NCBI RefSeq assembly: GCF_000172795.2
Contig: NZ_CP020952.1
Location: 1-64,000, forward strand
Length of the DNA stretch: 64,000 nucleotides
Source: Rhizobium sp. CIAT894
GTDB lineage: Bacteria; Pseudomonadota; Alphaproteobacteria; Rhizobiales; Rhizobiaceae
Direction of reading: 5' to 3'
Part shown: positions 1-9,522 of the stretch, piece after piece
Position numbering within the stretch: the stretch's first letter is position 1
Layout: each line of letters starts with the position of its first letter
Program-made: the position numbers and the translations under genes
Notes under the pieces: generated by a model
What the model saw: only the letters and a program-made list of their open reading frames with translations
The model's database searches: none
What the model was told of the DNA's origin: nothing

Positions 1-493
1 GTGCGAGTCTTTCGATGAGCTCGCTTACGGTCAACGTTGGTCGTCGATAGGCAGCGGCTTGCAGAGTAAGCGCCCTTAGCACCTTCGTCTCGTTTCTCGC
101 GAAGGTTTCGGTGAGAAATTCATCAGGGGTCATGGCAACAATGCCGTCGGGCATATTACCGAAATCGCGGATGTTTGAGGTCACGATAATTGTAGCTTCT
201 GCAGCAACTGCCGCCGCGACGACATGTCGATCCTTCGGATCATTTCGCATGGCCGGCTCGATCTCTTCCCAGCCTTCCGCATTCGCTTCAGGAAATGCCT
301 CCTCCATAACAGTTCGCAACGCTTCGGCTCTGGAAGGATCCATACCGTAATCGCTGACCAAGTTACGGGTCATTTCTTCCAGAATACGAGGCGACCAATG
401 AACCCGAAAACAACCTTCTGACGCCACGCGCAGCAGCGTATCCCGCAGCAGCATGGGAAAAAGAACATTGGCATCAAGAACAGCGACGAACAT
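1..493 (-). CDS. PIN-domain protein (VapC-like putative RNase toxin), 3' end outside window
   Basis: Read on the minus strand from the ATG at 493-491, the frame stays open to base 1, so the C-terminus is missing (about 164 codons visible). The protein opens MFVAVLDANVLFPMLLRD, with the first PIN-domain acidic residue in the LDANV motif. A later stretch, RNDPKDRHVVAAAV, followed by IIVTSNIRDF, carries the other expected acidic residues. PIN domains of this type are metal-dependent ribonucleases and usually act as toxins. It starts 76 bp from a divergent HTH gene; toxin and antitoxin of this class are more usually co-directional, so the pairing is an inference. No strong ribosome binding site is visible. 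Confidence 0.8.
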   Translation of the reverse strand, partial: MFVAVLDANVLFPMLLRDTLLRVASEGCFRVHWSPRILEEMTRNLVSDYGMDPSRAEALRTVMEEAFPEANAEGWEEIEPAMRNDPKDRHVVAAAVAAEATIIVTSNIRDFGNMPDGIVAMTPDEFLTETFARNETKVLRALTLQAAAYRRPTLTVSELIERLA

Positions 494-569
494 AAGCACT
501 CATGCGAAATTTCCGATGGCTCAAAGGAAGCCAGTTGCGTTTATAGCGTTTGCGCGCCATATTCTCGGC

Positions 570-1064
570 ATGGCCATAACACATCGCACATCGCAGGATA
601 AAAATCCTCCCGGAACGCCGAATGCTGTTCCAGCACCCGAGAGATCGGCAGCTGCTCGTATAGCATCGCTTTTACGGGCGACATCCAGAACGCGGCAGGG
701 GAGTGTTCAGGTCGTCGACGCCGATGGCGAGCGTCTAGAAGTGCCTCATGCGTTGGCCGAGATCATGTATCAGGCGGCCGAGCTTCTCGCGGAGGGCCGC
801 CCTGTAACGGTTCTGCCGGACGAAGAGATGCTGTCAACGCAGGCTGCGGCCGACATTCTCAATGTTTCCAGGCAGTATCTGGTTCGATTGGTCGATACAG
901 GGGAGCTTCCGGCGGAAATGGTTGGCAGTCACCGCCGTTTGAGAGCAACGGATGTTGCGGCATACAAGGCAGCTCGGGACGCCAAGCGAACCTTGGCGCT
1001 CGATCGGTTGACATCTCTAAGTGAGGACGTCAGCGGCTATGAGCTCGGAGACAAGCCTAGCTGA
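570..1064 (+). CDS. Excisionase-type helix-turn-helix protein, putative antitoxin
   Basis: A 164-residue protein when started at the ATG at 570; the frame is open further upstream to 453, but that would overlap the divergent PIN gene. Residues about 88-135 (LSTQAAADILNVSRQYLVRL, then SHRRLRATDVAAYKA) form a MerR/excisionase-type winged HTH. Such proteins pair with PIN toxins as DNA-binding antitoxins. The first 50 residues are low in recognisable structure. Its promoter and that of the PIN gene must lie in the 76 bp between them, so autoregulation of both is plausible. The start is uncertain. Confidence 0.7.
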   Translation: MAITHRTSQDKNPPGTPNAVPAPERSAAARIASLLRATSRTRQGSVQVVDADGERLEVPHALAEIMYQAAELLAEGRPVTVLPDEEMLSTQAAADILNVSRQYLVRLVDTGELPAEMVGSHRRLRATDVAAYKAARDAKRTLALDRLTSLSEDVSGYELGDKPS

Positions 1065-1124
1065 CAGGCCCTGAACGTCACGTCTCTCAAAATCCGAGAT
1101 CGGGTTCGCTCGCCAACCCCACGC

Positions 1125-2927
1125 TCACGCCGCGTCGCGATAGATCCCCGTGCCGGAGGCCCTGCCCAGCTCGAACTGGGTGACCAGTTGGCGCAGGCGC
1201 TCTGCCTCGCCGGCCAGCGTGACGCTGGCAGCGGTGGTTTCCTCCACCATCGCGGCATTCTGCTGGGTCACCTGGTCGAGTTGGTGCATGGCCGAATTGA
1301 CTTCCGACAGGCTGGTCGCCTGTTCGCGCGCCGAGGCCGCCAGTGCGTCCATGCGCTGGTTGATATCGACGATGAAGCGGCCGATGTCGCCAAGGGCGGC
1401 CCCCGTCTGGTTGACCAATTCGACGCCGCCGGCGACCTTGGCGGATGCCCGCCCGATCAGTTCCTTGATCTCCTTGGCAGCCTGGGCCGAGCGCTGCGCA
1501 AGTTCGCGCACTTCCTGGGCGACGACGGCAAAACCCTTGCCGGCCTCGCCGGCGCGCGCTGCCTCGACACCGGCATTCAGCGCCAACAGGTTGGTCTGGA
1601 AGGCGATCTGGTCGATGACAGCGATGATATTGTTGATCTGCCTGGAGGATTCCTCGATCTGCCCCATGGCCTCGACCGTCTGGGCCACCACCTTGCCGGA
1701 TGCCGCGGCGCTGCGATTAGCGTCATCGGCGACGCCACGGGCCTCTTCGGCGATTTCGAAGGCCTCGGTAACCTTGGCGGTGACGGCGTTCAGCGCCGCA
1801 GCGGTCTGTTCGAGCGTCGCCGCCTGCCGCTCGGTGCGGCCGGAGAGTTCGTTGGAGCCGTTGCTGATCTCGCGGGTGCCGGAATTGATGATCGACACGC
1901 TTTCGGAAACGGAAAGCAGCGTGCCGCCGAGCTGCTCGACGGAAGCGTTGAAATCATGCCTCAGCGGTTCGAACTCCGGCGCGAACCGGTCCTGGAGCTT
2001 GAAGGCGAGATCGCCCTCCGCGAGCCGCTTCAGCCCGGCCGCCAGGCCGGATGTGGCAACCGTCAGCCGCTCGGCCGCGCTGCGTTCCGCCTGCTCCTGA
2101 TCGACCAGCCGGTTTGCTTCCGCCAGCCGCCGGTTCTCTTCGGCCTCGCCTTCGAGCCGGGTGCGGGCGATGGCATTCTGACGGAAGACTTCCACCGAGC
2201 CTGCCATCAGGCCGATCTCGTCGCGGCGCCCGGCATAGGGGATTGCCTTGTCGGTTTCGCCGCTGGCGAGCGCCTGCATCGATTGGGTGATGCGCTGGAT
2301 CGGACGCGACACATGTCGGGCGATGGCGATCAGAATGCCGAGGCCGACAATGGCGGCGAGGCCCGCCAACGCCAGTTCGATTTCGATCTTCGTCTCCAGC
2401 GCGCTGCCGGCGTCGGCGACACTCCCGGTCGCTATCTTGTCGACGATGACGTTGACGGCGGCGATCCCGGTCAGGATCGCCTGCTGCGCGCGCGCCAGCT
2501 TCTCGGCTGTCGGCACTTCGTCGGCCGGCTGCAGGCCGAGGCTGACCCTGACGTCCTTTTCCCAGACATCATGCGCCTGGCGCAGCGACCGTACGCCCTC
2601 GGTCAGCGAGGTCGCGAGATCAATGCCGCCGAGTTCGTCAAGCGATTGCGTCAGCGCGCCATTGCTCTGGTCGAATTCGGTCTTGACCTCGGCGGCCGAC
2701 ACGAAATTCGTCATCGACAACACCCGGTCGACGACCGATGTCGCCTGCCTGAACTGCTGTTCGATATGGGCGGAGGCGAGCTTGGCGTTCACCGCCTCCT
2801 GCACCACCGCGGCGACCCGAGTCTGGCCGGTGACCGCCTGGTAGCCGATCAGGAATGCGCTGCCGAAGCCGACGACGATCGTCGCCACCATTGGCACGAG
2901 AATCTGCATGCGTATGGAGAGTGTCAT
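1125..2927 (-). CDS. Methyl-accepting chemotaxis protein
   Basis: A 600-residue chemoreceptor. A membrane segment lies at about residues 9-32, a periplasmic region of about 150 residues follows, and a second membrane segment lies at about 185-204. After that come a HAMP domain, a second HAMP-like stretch, and a C-terminal signalling domain with the conserved hairpin tip near residues 450-475 ([20 protein letters not shown]). There is no CheR-binding pentapeptide at the C-terminus. The ATG at 2927 is preferred to a GTG at 2936 because GAGGTG lies just upstream. The gene starts about 10 bases after the peroxidase stop codon, so the two are probably co-transcribed. The ligand cannot be read from the sequence. 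Confidence 0.95.
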   Translation of the reverse strand: MTLSIRMQILVPMVATIVVGFGSAFLIGYQAVTGQTRVAAVVQEAVNAKLASAHIEQQFRQATSVVDRVLSMTNFVSAAEVKTEFDQSNGALTQSLDELGGIDLATSLTEGVRSLRQAHDVWEKDVRVSLGLQPADEVPTAEKLARAQQAILTGIAAVNVIVDKIATGSVADAGSALETKIEIELALAGLAAIVGLGILIAIARHVSRPIQRITQSMQALASGETDKAIPYAGRRDEIGLMAGSVEVFRQNAIARTRLEGEAEENRRLAEANRLVDQEQAERSAAERLTVATSGLAAGLKRLAEGDLAFKLQDRFAPEFEPLRHDFNASVEQLGGTLLSVSESVSIINSGTREISNGSNELSGRTERQAATLEQTAAALNAVTAKVTEAFEIAEEARGVADDANRSAAASGKVVAQTVEAMGQIEESSRQINNIIAVIDQIAFQTNLLALNAGVEAARAGEAGKGFAVVAQEVRELAQRSAQAAKEIKELIGRASAKVAGGVELVNQTGAALGDIGRFIVDINQRMDALAASAREQATSLSEVNSAMHQLDQVTQQNAAMVEETTAASVTLAGEAERLRQLVTQFELGRASGTGIYRDAA

Positions 2928-2937
2928 CGCCTGCACC

Positions 2938-3924
2938 TCAGTTCGGCAGCGTCGGAAGGGGAATGTCCTGCTTCTCGGCGGTCAGGGTTCCGAGAAAGGC
3001 GATCAGATCCTTGCTCTCCTCGTCCGTCAGCAGGAAAGGCGACATGGCAGGATCGAGCGACGGACGGCTGACGCCGCCGCCCTCGTAATGGACGATCACC
3101 TCGTCCATGCTCTTCAGGCTGCCGTCATGCATATAGGGGCCACGGTAAAGCGTATTGCGCAGGCCGGGCGTCTTGAAAGCATATTTATTGTTCGGGCTGC
3201 TCGCATCGATCTTGTAGCGGCCGATATCGTCACCCGGCAGGCCGATGTCATGGAACTTGTTGTCGGTGAAATTCCAACCCGTATGGCAGGCGGAACAGCC
3301 GGCCGTGCCGGTAAACAGCTCGAAGCCGCGCTTGGCGCTGTCCGAAACCGCCTTTTCGTCGCCATCAACCCAGCGGTCGAAGGGCGACCAGTTGGAAACC
3401 ACCGTCCGCTCATAGGTGGCAATCGCCGTCAGCAGCGTCTCCTTGGTGATGCCCTTGTCAGGGAAGACCTCGCCGAACCACTTCTTGTAATCGGGTATAT
3501 CCTGCATTTCGCTGACGGCCTCGTCGAGCTTGCCGTTCATTTCGGCGGCAGCGGTGATCGGGCCCGCCGCCTGCTGCTCCAGGTTCGGCGCGCGGCCGTC
3601 CCAGAAGAGGGGCGTGACCCAGGCAACGTTCAGAACCGTTGGCGCCTGGCGCCCGAGCGCGGTATTGGCCGCGCCGATCGGCGTCTTGACAGGCGTCTCG
3701 AAGCCGAAGGACGGGTTATGACAGCTGGCGCAAGTCATGTTCTTGTTGCCGGAAAGCCTGGGGTCGAAGAACAGCATCTTGCCGAGCGTCGCCAGCTGAG
3801 GGGAATAGGCCGTCACCCCCTCGAAAGGCACGGTCAGCGGCCGTTTGTAGGCGGAAAGATCGGCGGCCGCGCCGGGCTGGACTGCGGCCAATGCGAATAG
3901 GGAAGCAGAAATCAGGAAACGCAT
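2938..3924 (-). CDS. Di-haem cytochrome c peroxidase (CcpA/MauG family)
   Basis: A 328-residue periplasmic enzyme with a signal peptide (residues 1-21, cleavage near GAAA-DL). Two c-type haem motifs are visible, CASCH at residues 65-69 and CSACH at 210-214, the usual layout of bacterial di-haem peroxidases that reduce hydrogen peroxide with electrons from cytochrome c. The length is normal for the family. The start ATG at 3924 opens a clean signal peptide. The stop lies within the ribosome binding region of the chemoreceptor downstream, suggesting an operon that links peroxide or redox chemistry at the membrane with taxis. A MauG-like modifying role cannot be excluded from sequence alone. Confidence 0.92.
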   Translation of the reverse strand: MRFLISASLFALAAVQPGAAADLSAYKRPLTVPFEGVTAYSPQLATLGKMLFFDPRLSGNKNMTCASCHNPSFGFETPVKTPIGAANTALGRQAPTVLNVAWVTPLFWDGRAPNLEQQAAGPITAAAEMNGKLDEAVSEMQDIPDYKKWFGEVFPDKGITKETLLTAIATYERTVVSNWSPFDRWVDGDEKAVSDSAKRGFELFTGTAGCSACHTGWNFTDNKFHDIGLPGDDIGRYKIDASSPNNKYAFKTPGLRNTLYRGPYMHDGSLKSMDEVIVHYEGGGVSRPSLDPAMSPFLLTDEESKDLIAFLGTLTAEKQDIPLPTLPN

Positions 3925-4129
3925 CGTTCTAGCAAGTCCGGAGGAAGTTTCTGGCTGATGCTAAATTTAGCGCAATTGCATTAATGCTATGTAAAGCAAA
4001 ATATACTTGAGGACAGCGTGAAAGTTTTGCTGGCTGCGGTTGCAGCGCAGATATTGATCGCCGCGAAATACAATAGCAGGTTACTATTCCTATCGACGTT
4101 GCGGATGATGTAAGGGCGACGCGCTTATC

Positions 4130-4612
4130 TCATCCCACTCTGGCCGACGAACTCTTTCTACTGAGGAGGGCGGCGCGAATCTGTTCGTTCTTGCTCAGAA
4201 GGGGGGGAGGAGGCGGGGCCGGCTGCTCGGGCGCCTCGGCCTTGCCGGCATTCTGCTTGAGGCTGAGGAAGCGTTTTTGCGCGACCAGCCGATCTTCCGA
4301 CGACAACGGCTCCACCGGTTCGCCGTCAAGGCCGTGGCGCATGGAATCGGGCTGGGCGCTGGCGAAATAATAGCGCCGGCAATGAACATAGGCAGCCGTG
4401 GCGCGCCGCAGCGTCGTCACGCCGGCGTCGGGCTTCAGCAGCGGACGCAGCTCGTTGAAGAGTCCGACGGCAAAGGGGAGGACAGGATCTCCCGGCTTAG
4501 CGGGAAGCACGCCGATCGGCCGGATCAACAGCGTGTTGATCGCGTTTGCCTTCTCCACGTCGAGCTCGGCTGCCGCGATCGGGCCGCGGCTGATCTTCCA
4601 GGGTTTGTCCAT
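4130..4612 (-). CDS. ProQ/FinO-family RNA-binding protein
   Basis: A 160-residue protein when started at the ATG at 4612, which has GGAG five bases upstream; the open frame extends to 4750 without a better start. The central part (FNELRPLLKPDAGVTTLRRA, then YYFASAQPDSMRHGLDGEP) matches the ProQ/FinO fold, in which a basic concave face binds structured RNA such as sRNAs and mRNA 3' ends. The C-terminal third is a proline-rich, charged tail. It stands alone between the peroxidase gene and panC. In plasmid-borne contexts FinO-like proteins regulate transfer; whether this one acts globally or locally is not visible. Confidence 0.75.
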   Translation of the reverse strand: MDKPWKISRGPIAAAELDVEKANAINTLLIRPIGVLPAKPGDPVLPFAVGLFNELRPLLKPDAGVTTLRRATAAYVHCRRYYFASAQPDSMRHGLDGEPVEPLSSEDRLVAQKRFLSLKQNAGKAEAPEQPAPPPPPLLSKNEQIRAALLSRKSSSARVG

Positions 4613-4845
4613 GCATTCTCCATAGCGACCGACTGTGATGGTATCTTGACGGACAGGGCCAATAGCAGCGCAGTTCGCACATTGCCGGCCCCGCCGCAAG
4701 CCGCCATTTCCGCGCAGATATAAGCAGGCCTCATTGGCCTTGCCATCCATCTAATCGTTTTTATCGTCGAATATGCATTGACCTCCAGCATCGATTACAC
4801 TTCATATCCGCGCCCAAGGTGAGTAACCGGCCGCAGGGAGGATAT

Positions 4846-5778
4846 ATGCGGGTTTTCTCGAGCATTGACGAGCTGCGCCACACGCTCGATGCGCTGAAGC
4901 GCCAGGGGCGCACCGTCGGCCTGGTGCCGACGATGGGTTATCTCCATGCCGGTCATATGGAGCTCGTATCGCGCGCCCGGGCCGAAAACGACCTCGTCGT
5001 CGTGTCGATTTTCGTCAATCCGCTGCAGTTCGGCCCGGCCGAAGATCTCAGCAAATATCCGCGCGATCTCGAACGCGATGCAGCCATGCTCAAGCAGGCC
5101 GGCGTCAATTTCCTGTTCGCCCCCGGCGTCGACGACATGTATCCGCGCCCGATGCAGACGGTCGTCGATGTTCCCGATCTCGGCCGAGAACTCGAAGGCG
5201 CAGTCAGGCCCGGGCATTTTGCCGGCGTTGCCACCGTCGTCTCCAAGCTGTTCAACATCGTGCAGCCGCAAACCGCCTATTTCGGGGAGAAGGACTACCA
5301 GCAGGTGGTCATCATCAAGTGCATGGTGGAGGATCTCGCCATACCGGTGCGGGTAATATCGGTGCCGACCGTCCGGGATGCCGACGGCCTGGCCTTGTCA
5401 TCGCGCAATGTCTATCTCAGCCCCGAGGAGCGGCGCGCCGCGGCAATCGTCCCGCAGACCCTCGACGAAGCCGAGCGGCTGGTCGCCGACGGTTTGACGG
5501 ACGCCAAGGATTTGGAAGCGAAGCTCACGACCTTTCTCGGTCGCGAGCCGCTGGCAAAGGCCGAGGTCGTCGCCGTCAGGGATGCATCGACGCTTGAGCC
5601 GGTCGGCTCGATCGAAGAGCCTGTCGTCGTGGCGCTTTTCGTTCGCTTCGGCTCGACGCGCCTCCTCGACAACCGGGTCGTCAGCAACAACCGGATTGCC
5701 GGGATTATCGGCGGGAGGGGCCAGCCGGGAAAGGGCCAACCTGTAAAGGGCCAGCCTGGAAAGGGAGTGACCAAATGA
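4846..5778 (+). CDS. panC: Pantothenate synthetase
   Basis: A 310-residue enzyme joining pantoate and beta-alanine with ATP to give pantothenate, in the cytoplasm. The nucleotide-binding [10 protein letters not shown] motif is at residues 28-37, FGEKDYQQ at 146-153, and the KMSKS-like GLALSSRN at 181-188. The ATG at 4846 has GGAGGATAT directly upstream and replaces a GTG nine codons earlier. The C-terminus is extended by a Gly-Gln-Pro-rich tail encoded by three 15-bp repeats, which is not part of the usual enzyme core. The stop overlaps the panB start by four bases, so the two are translationally coupled. In R. etli panCB is, from memory, on plasmid p42f. Confidence 0.97.
   Translation: MRVFSSIDELRHTLDALKRQGRTVGLVPTMGYLHAGHMELVSRARAENDLVVVSIFVNPLQFGPAEDLSKYPRDLERDAAMLKQAGVNFLFAPGVDDMYPRPMQTVVDVPDLGRELEGAVRPGHFAGVATVVSKLFNIVQPQTAYFGEKDYQQVVIIKCMVEDLAIPVRVISVPTVRDADGLALSSRNVYLSPEERRAAAIVPQTLDEAERLVADGLTDAKDLEAKLTTFLGREPLAKAEVVAVRDASTLEPVGSIEEPVVVALFVRFGSTRLLDNRVVSNNRIAGIIGGRGQPGKGQPVKGQPGKGVTK
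5718..5762 (+). repeat. Three 15-bp tandem repeats in the panC 3' end
   Basis: Three consecutive 15-base units at 5718, 5733 and 5748 (first unit gggccagccgggaaa) encode [10 protein letters not shown] and GQPGK in the extra C-terminal tail of PanC. The number of units could vary between strains by slippage without disturbing the panB overlap, because each unit keeps the frame. Confidence 0.85.
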
Positions 5779-6596
5779 GCGCCACAGGATTGCAGAAGCG
5801 CCTGACGCCGACCCGCATCTCGGCCATGAAAGGCGGCAAACCGATCGTCTGTCTGACGGCCTATACGACGCCGATGGCGCGCCTGCTCGATGAGCATTGC
5901 GATCTCCTGCTGGTCGGAGATTCGCTCGGCATGGTGCTCTACGGCATGGAAACCACCATCGGCGTCACGCTCGACATGATGATCGCCCATGGCAAGGCGG
6001 TGATGCGCGGCGTCGCCAAAGCCTGCGTCGTCGTCGACATGCCGTTCGGCAGCTATCAGGAATCGAAGGAGATCGCCTTCCGCAATGCCGTACGCATCCT
6101 GCAGGAAACCGGCTGCGACGCCGTCAAGCTGGAAGGCGGTGAGGAGATGGCCGAGACCATCGCCTTTCTGACGAAGCGGGGCATCCCGGTCATGGGGCAC
6201 ATCGGCCTGATGCCGCAGCAGGTCCAAACCGCGGGCGGCTATCGTTCCGTCGGCCATTCCGAACACGAGACGTCGAAGATCCGGCGTGACGCGCATGCGA
6301 TCGGCGGCTCGGGCGCCTTTGCCGTCGTCATCGAGGGCACGGTGGAACCGCTCGCCCGGGAGGTGACTTCGGCCATCCACATACCCAGCATCGGCATCGG
6401 CGCGTCTTCCGCCTGCGACGGCCAGGTTCTGGTATCCGACGATATCCTCGGGCTCTTCAACGATTTCACCCCGCGTTTCGTCAAGCGCTACGACGAACTT
6501 GGCAAGAGGATCGCCGCGGCCGCCGCCGCCTATGCCGACGAGGTGCGATCGCGAAAGTTTCCGGCTGCGGAGCATACGTTCAAGCGGCGCTCCTGA
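5775..6596 (+). CDS. panB: 3-methyl-2-oxobutanoate hydroxymethyltransferase
   Basis: A 273-residue enzyme that adds a hydroxymethyl group from methylene-tetrahydrofolate to ketoisovalerate, giving ketopantoate, the first committed step to pantothenate. The substrate and metal-binding [10 protein letters not shown] stretch is at residues 45-54, MPFGSYQ at 89-95 and KLEGGEE at 118-124; the [10 protein letters not shown] region carries a further active-site Glu. Length and motif order are normal. The ATG overlaps the panC stop (ATGA), giving a two-gene pantothenate operon. Confidence 0.97.
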   Translation: MSATGLQKRLTPTRISAMKGGKPIVCLTAYTTPMARLLDEHCDLLLVGDSLGMVLYGMETTIGVTLDMMIAHGKAVMRGVAKACVVVDMPFGSYQESKEIAFRNAVRILQETGCDAVKLEGGEEMAETIAFLTKRGIPVMGHIGLMPQQVQTAGGYRSVGHSEHETSKIRRDAHAIGGSGAFAVVIEGTVEPLAREVTSAIHIPSIGIGASSACDGQVLVSDDILGLFNDFTPRFVKRYDELGKRIAAAAAAYADEVRSRKFPAAEHTFKRRS

Positions 6597-6743
6597 AGCC
6601 GTCGCAATCTTTGTCCAAAAATAGAGCCAACTATACGATTCGCGTCGGAAAATTCGCCCCGCCGTGCGCGGACGGCTGCGCATTTTCCTATCGTTAAGGT
6701 TGCCGCCATAGCGCTGCCTCGAAACCAATTTCGAGCCGATGCC

Positions 6744-8147
6744 ATGACACGCCGTTTATCTTTCTTTTCCCGCCTGATCGACAATCGGGACGGAGCCGTC
6801 GCAATCATCGTTATTCTGGTCGCCGTACCTCTGCTTCTGGCGGTCGGCGCCTCCATCGATTTCATCAGGGCTTACAACAACCGAGTAGATTTGCAGTCGG
6901 CCGTCGATTCCGCGGTGCTCGCGGCCGCGGCGAAATATAAGCACGGGATGCCGGAGGCGAGCATTTCAGGCACGGTCAACGCCTTCCTTTCGGCGAATGG
7001 GACACTCAAGAGCGCCGTGATCGGCAAACCCGAAGTATCGAGTGATGAAGCGGAGCTGTGCCTCGACGTGGGCGACGCCGTCCCCACGACCTTCATGCAG
7101 GTGGCCAATATCCAGTCCGTGCCGATCAGCGTCAGATCCTGTGCAGCCTTGCCGGGGGTGAAGCAATTGGAGATCGCGCTGGTTCTCGACGTGTCCAGTT
7201 CGATGATCGAGGAGAACCGCTTTGCCCCGATGCAAACCGCGGTCGCCGGTTTTCTGCAGGCTTTTTCGTCCAACGCGTCGCTCGTCGACAAAACCAAAAT
7301 CTCGATCGTGCCGTTTTCGAGCCGCGTGAATATCGGCATGGCGAATACGGCCTGGCTCAAATCATATAATGGAACAGCCGCGGTCCCCAAACGCTGGACC
7401 GATCCGAAATCCGTTTATACGTCCTCCAGCTACAAGCTCGGTTATTGGATCGATGGCATCACGCCTGTTATGTCCACCTCCAAGAATTATTACTGGATGG
7501 GCTGCATCGAGCCGCGCGCGGATGTCGAGGTCAAGGATGCCGGCGCGACCGGCGCTTACGGCATGAGCGATGCGCCGCCGACCACATCTGCCTTCGTTGC
7601 CATGGATGCCAATCCCAAATCGGGAACGAGCTTCTGTCCGCCGCCGGTCACGCCGCTGACCGGTGACTTCGCCTATCTGAAAAATGCCGTGAAGAACCTG
7701 ACATCCGAAGGCTCCACCCGGCTGGACGCCGGCGTGGTCGCGGGATGGTACACATTGTCGCCGAAATGGCAGGGCGTCTGGGGAGACAAGTCCTCGCCTG
7801 CACCCGTCTCCGATTCCGTGCAGAAGGTCATGGTGTTCATGACCGATGGGGAAATGAACACGAAATACGACCCGAACGACAAGTTCGACTGGATCTGCAC
7901 TCAAACCCAATCGTCGGCCTGCAACCAGGTCGCCACCTCCGCGATGCAGTCCGCATGCACGGCGATGAAGAAGAGCGACATCGAAATCTATACGCTTTCC
8001 TATAGCGCCGATGCCGACGTGGTGAACATCCGCAACTGCGCCACCAACACCGCCCATTTCTTCACCGCTTCGCCTGCCACCATCAAGACCGTCTATGAGA
8101 CGATCGCGGCTGCGATCCGTGGGGATACGCTGCGGCTGACGCAGTAA
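6744..8147 (+). CDS. TadG-like pilus-assembly protein with von Willebrand A domain
   Basis: A 467-residue membrane-anchored protein. A short cytoplasmic N-terminus ends at the TadE/TadG signature (RDGAVAIIVILVAVPLLLAV), a single membrane segment at about residues 17-40. The VDLQSAVDSAVLAAA stretch typical of TadE-like pseudopilins follows. A vWA domain starts near residue 144, with the MIDAS motif DVSSS at 149-153 and MVFMTDGEMN further on. TadG proteins sit in the inner membrane of Flp/tad pilus systems. No other tad gene is nearby, so this is an orphan copy; a separate adhesion or surface-sensing role is possible. Confidence 0.88.
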   Translation: MTRRLSFFSRLIDNRDGAVAIIVILVAVPLLLAVGASIDFIRAYNNRVDLQSAVDSAVLAAAAKYKHGMPEASISGTVNAFLSANGTLKSAVIGKPEVSSDEAELCLDVGDAVPTTFMQVANIQSVPISVRSCAALPGVKQLEIALVLDVSSSMIEENRFAPMQTAVAGFLQAFSSNASLVDKTKISIVPFSSRVNIGMANTAWLKSYNGTAAVPKRWTDPKSVYTSSSYKLGYWIDGITPVMSTSKNYYWMGCIEPRADVEVKDAGATGAYGMSDAPPTTSAFVAMDANPKSGTSFCPPPVTPLTGDFAYLKNAVKNLTSEGSTRLDAGVVAGWYTLSPKWQGVWGDKSSPAPVSDSVQKVMVFMTDGEMNTKYDPNDKFDWICTQTQSSACNQVATSAMQSACTAMKKSDIEIYTLSYSADADVVNIRNCATNTAHFFTASPATIKTVYETIAAAIRGDTLRLTQ

Positions 8148-8176
8148 TCGCCGAGGGCGATCCTTGCGACCCAAAA

Positions 8177-8199
8177 CCCCTCCCCAAAAGGGGGAGGGG
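8177..8199. repeat. GC-rich palindromic repeat
   Basis: A hairpin of about nine base pairs: ccctcccc and its complement on either side of an A-rich loop. It lies 30 bases after the vWA gene stop and may work as a terminator. It resembles the palindrome interrupted by the insertion sequence about 90 bases downstream. Confidence 0.7.
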
Positions 8200-8290
8200 C
8201 TAGAATGCCGCACCGGTTTTACCTCCCCTCGATCACACCACTCGCGGCGTTGATTTCGGAGTAAGGCAGTGCCGCGAGTTAAGCCCCTCC

Positions 8291-8300
8291 CCCTTGTGGG
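8291..8300. repeat. Left 10-bp target-site duplication of the ISAs1-family element
   Basis: The bases cccttgtggg occur here directly before the left inverted repeat and again at 9466-9475 directly after the right one, as expected for a duplication made on insertion. Confidence 0.85.
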
Positions 8301-9465
8301 CAGGGCTATCGCATATGAGCGATAAGGGAGATAAGGAACTGATCGTCCCATCCCGCCTTTTTGATTTTGCGTCGGATGGATGCCTTATCTGGGTGGGATC
8401 GGATGAGGTTGAGGGCGATCTTGCGCAGCAGTGCGATGTTTGCCGGCCCGTGATCCTTTCTGTTTCTGGCGGCATCCTCGCGGAACTGGACGTCGAGCAC
8501 CCAATGCAGTTTGTTTTCGATCTCCCAATGGGTTCGGGTCACCTCGATGAGGGCGGCGGCCGACATGACCGTGGAGAGCAGGAAGTAGCGGACATGGCTG
8601 GTCAGGCGGCCATCGGCATGGCGGCTGGTGGCCTCGACGGAGCCGATGGCTTGCAGGCCGGGAAAGTCAATATCATCGACGGCGACGATGCTGGCGCGGC
8701 GGCTGTCGATGCGATCATGGTCGTTCTCGGCGGCGGTCTGGATGCTGTCGAGCGGCTCGATATCGTCAAGGCGGGCAATCGCCTGGGCCAGCAGGCCGGG
8801 TTGGTTGCCTTTCAGCGCCAGGGCATAGTCGCCGCCGGTGGCCAGGATGGCGCGGGCCGTGTCGGCGCGGCAATGCAGAGCATCGGCCGTGACGATGGCG
8901 CCTTCGAGCGACAGAAGCGCAAGCGCCTTGAGCACGCCTTGCACCTCGTTGCGGCGCGGTGCGGTCTGTTGGCCGATGACCAGGCCGCAACCGGCGGCCC
9001 AGACGTTGACGAGGTGCAGCGGCGTCGCCTTGGCACCGCGCTTATAGGCGCCGCGCACCGCTTTGCCGTCGACCGCCACCACGCCTTCGATGCCTTTTGC
9101 AAAGGCTTCGGTAAAGCGGCGGAAGGCGGCTTCGAAGGCATCCGGATTGAGGCAGCGGAATACGGTGGAGAACGTGTCATGGCTGGGAATGCCGTAGGGC
9201 AGCGGCACGATCGTCTTGAGCCACCTCTTCTTGGAGATGCCGAAGTCGGCCATGTCGGCACAGCTTTCGGCGCCGCAGACGATCGCGGCAATGGCAATGA
9301 ACAGGATCGACATCAGCGGATGGCGCGTATTGCGCCCCCGAGGGTCGGGCAAAGCTTTAAAACAGGCGGCAAATCGATCCATCCGACCCTCCAAATCAAC
9401 AGAGAGCCTTTGAATCGATCTGCCTCAATAAAACAACTGCTTACCGCCTATATGCGATTCCCCTG
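8301..9465 (-). mobile_element. ISAs1-family insertion sequence, complete
   Basis: 1165 bp bounded by imperfect terminal inverted repeats of 26 bases, 8301-8326 against the complement of 9440-9465, with 21 of 26 positions identical. A 10-bp direct repeat flanks it. A single transposase gene fills it on the minus strand. Removing the element and one duplication restores a palindrome of the type ccctccccc-ttg-tggggaggg, so it landed in a REP-like repeat. The intact gene and exact duplication suggest a recent insertion. Confidence 0.85.
8306..9394 (-). CDS. ISAs1-family transposase (DDE)
   Basis: A 362-residue protein with the family features in order: N-terminal DPRGRNTRHPLMSILFIAIA, then ESCADMADFG, the first catalytic Asp in AVDGKAVRGA, VTADALHCR, and the C-terminal HWEIENKLHWVLDVQFREDA that supplies the Glu region. 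It appears full length with no frameshift. It moves the surrounding element by cut-and-paste transposition. The start at 9394 lies about 70 bases inside the right terminal repeat. Confidence 0.95.
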   Translation of the reverse strand: MEGRMDRFAACFKALPDPRGRNTRHPLMSILFIAIAAIVCGAESCADMADFGISKKRWLKTIVPLPYGIPSHDTFSTVFRCLNPDAFEAAFRRFTEAFAKGIEGVVAVDGKAVRGAYKRGAKATPLHLVNVWAAGCGLVIGQQTAPRRNEVQGVLKALALLSLEGAIVTADALHCRADTARAILATGGDYALALKGNQPGLLAQAIARLDDIEPLDSIQTAAENDHDRIDSRRASIVAVDDIDFPGLQAIGSVEATSRHADGRLTSHVRYFLLSTVMSAAALIEVTRTHWEIENKLHWVLDVQFREDAARNRKDHGPANIALLRKIALNLIRSHPDKASIRRKIKKAGWDDQFLISLIAHMR

Positions 9466-9475
9466 CCCTTGTGGG
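9466..9475. repeat. Right 10-bp target-site duplication of the ISAs1-family element
   Basis: Second copy of cccttgtggg, directly after the right end of the element; see 8291-8300. Confidence 0.85.
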
Positions 9476-9522
9476 GAGGGGTTTGGGGCGGGGTCAGGCA
9501 CGACTGAACAACCATCGCCCGC

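Noticed and set aside
1188..3071. Long rightward frame of 627 codons opposite the chemoreceptor and peroxidase genes
   Set aside because: It is antisense to two clearly recognised genes, has no family pattern and reflects high GC codon bias.
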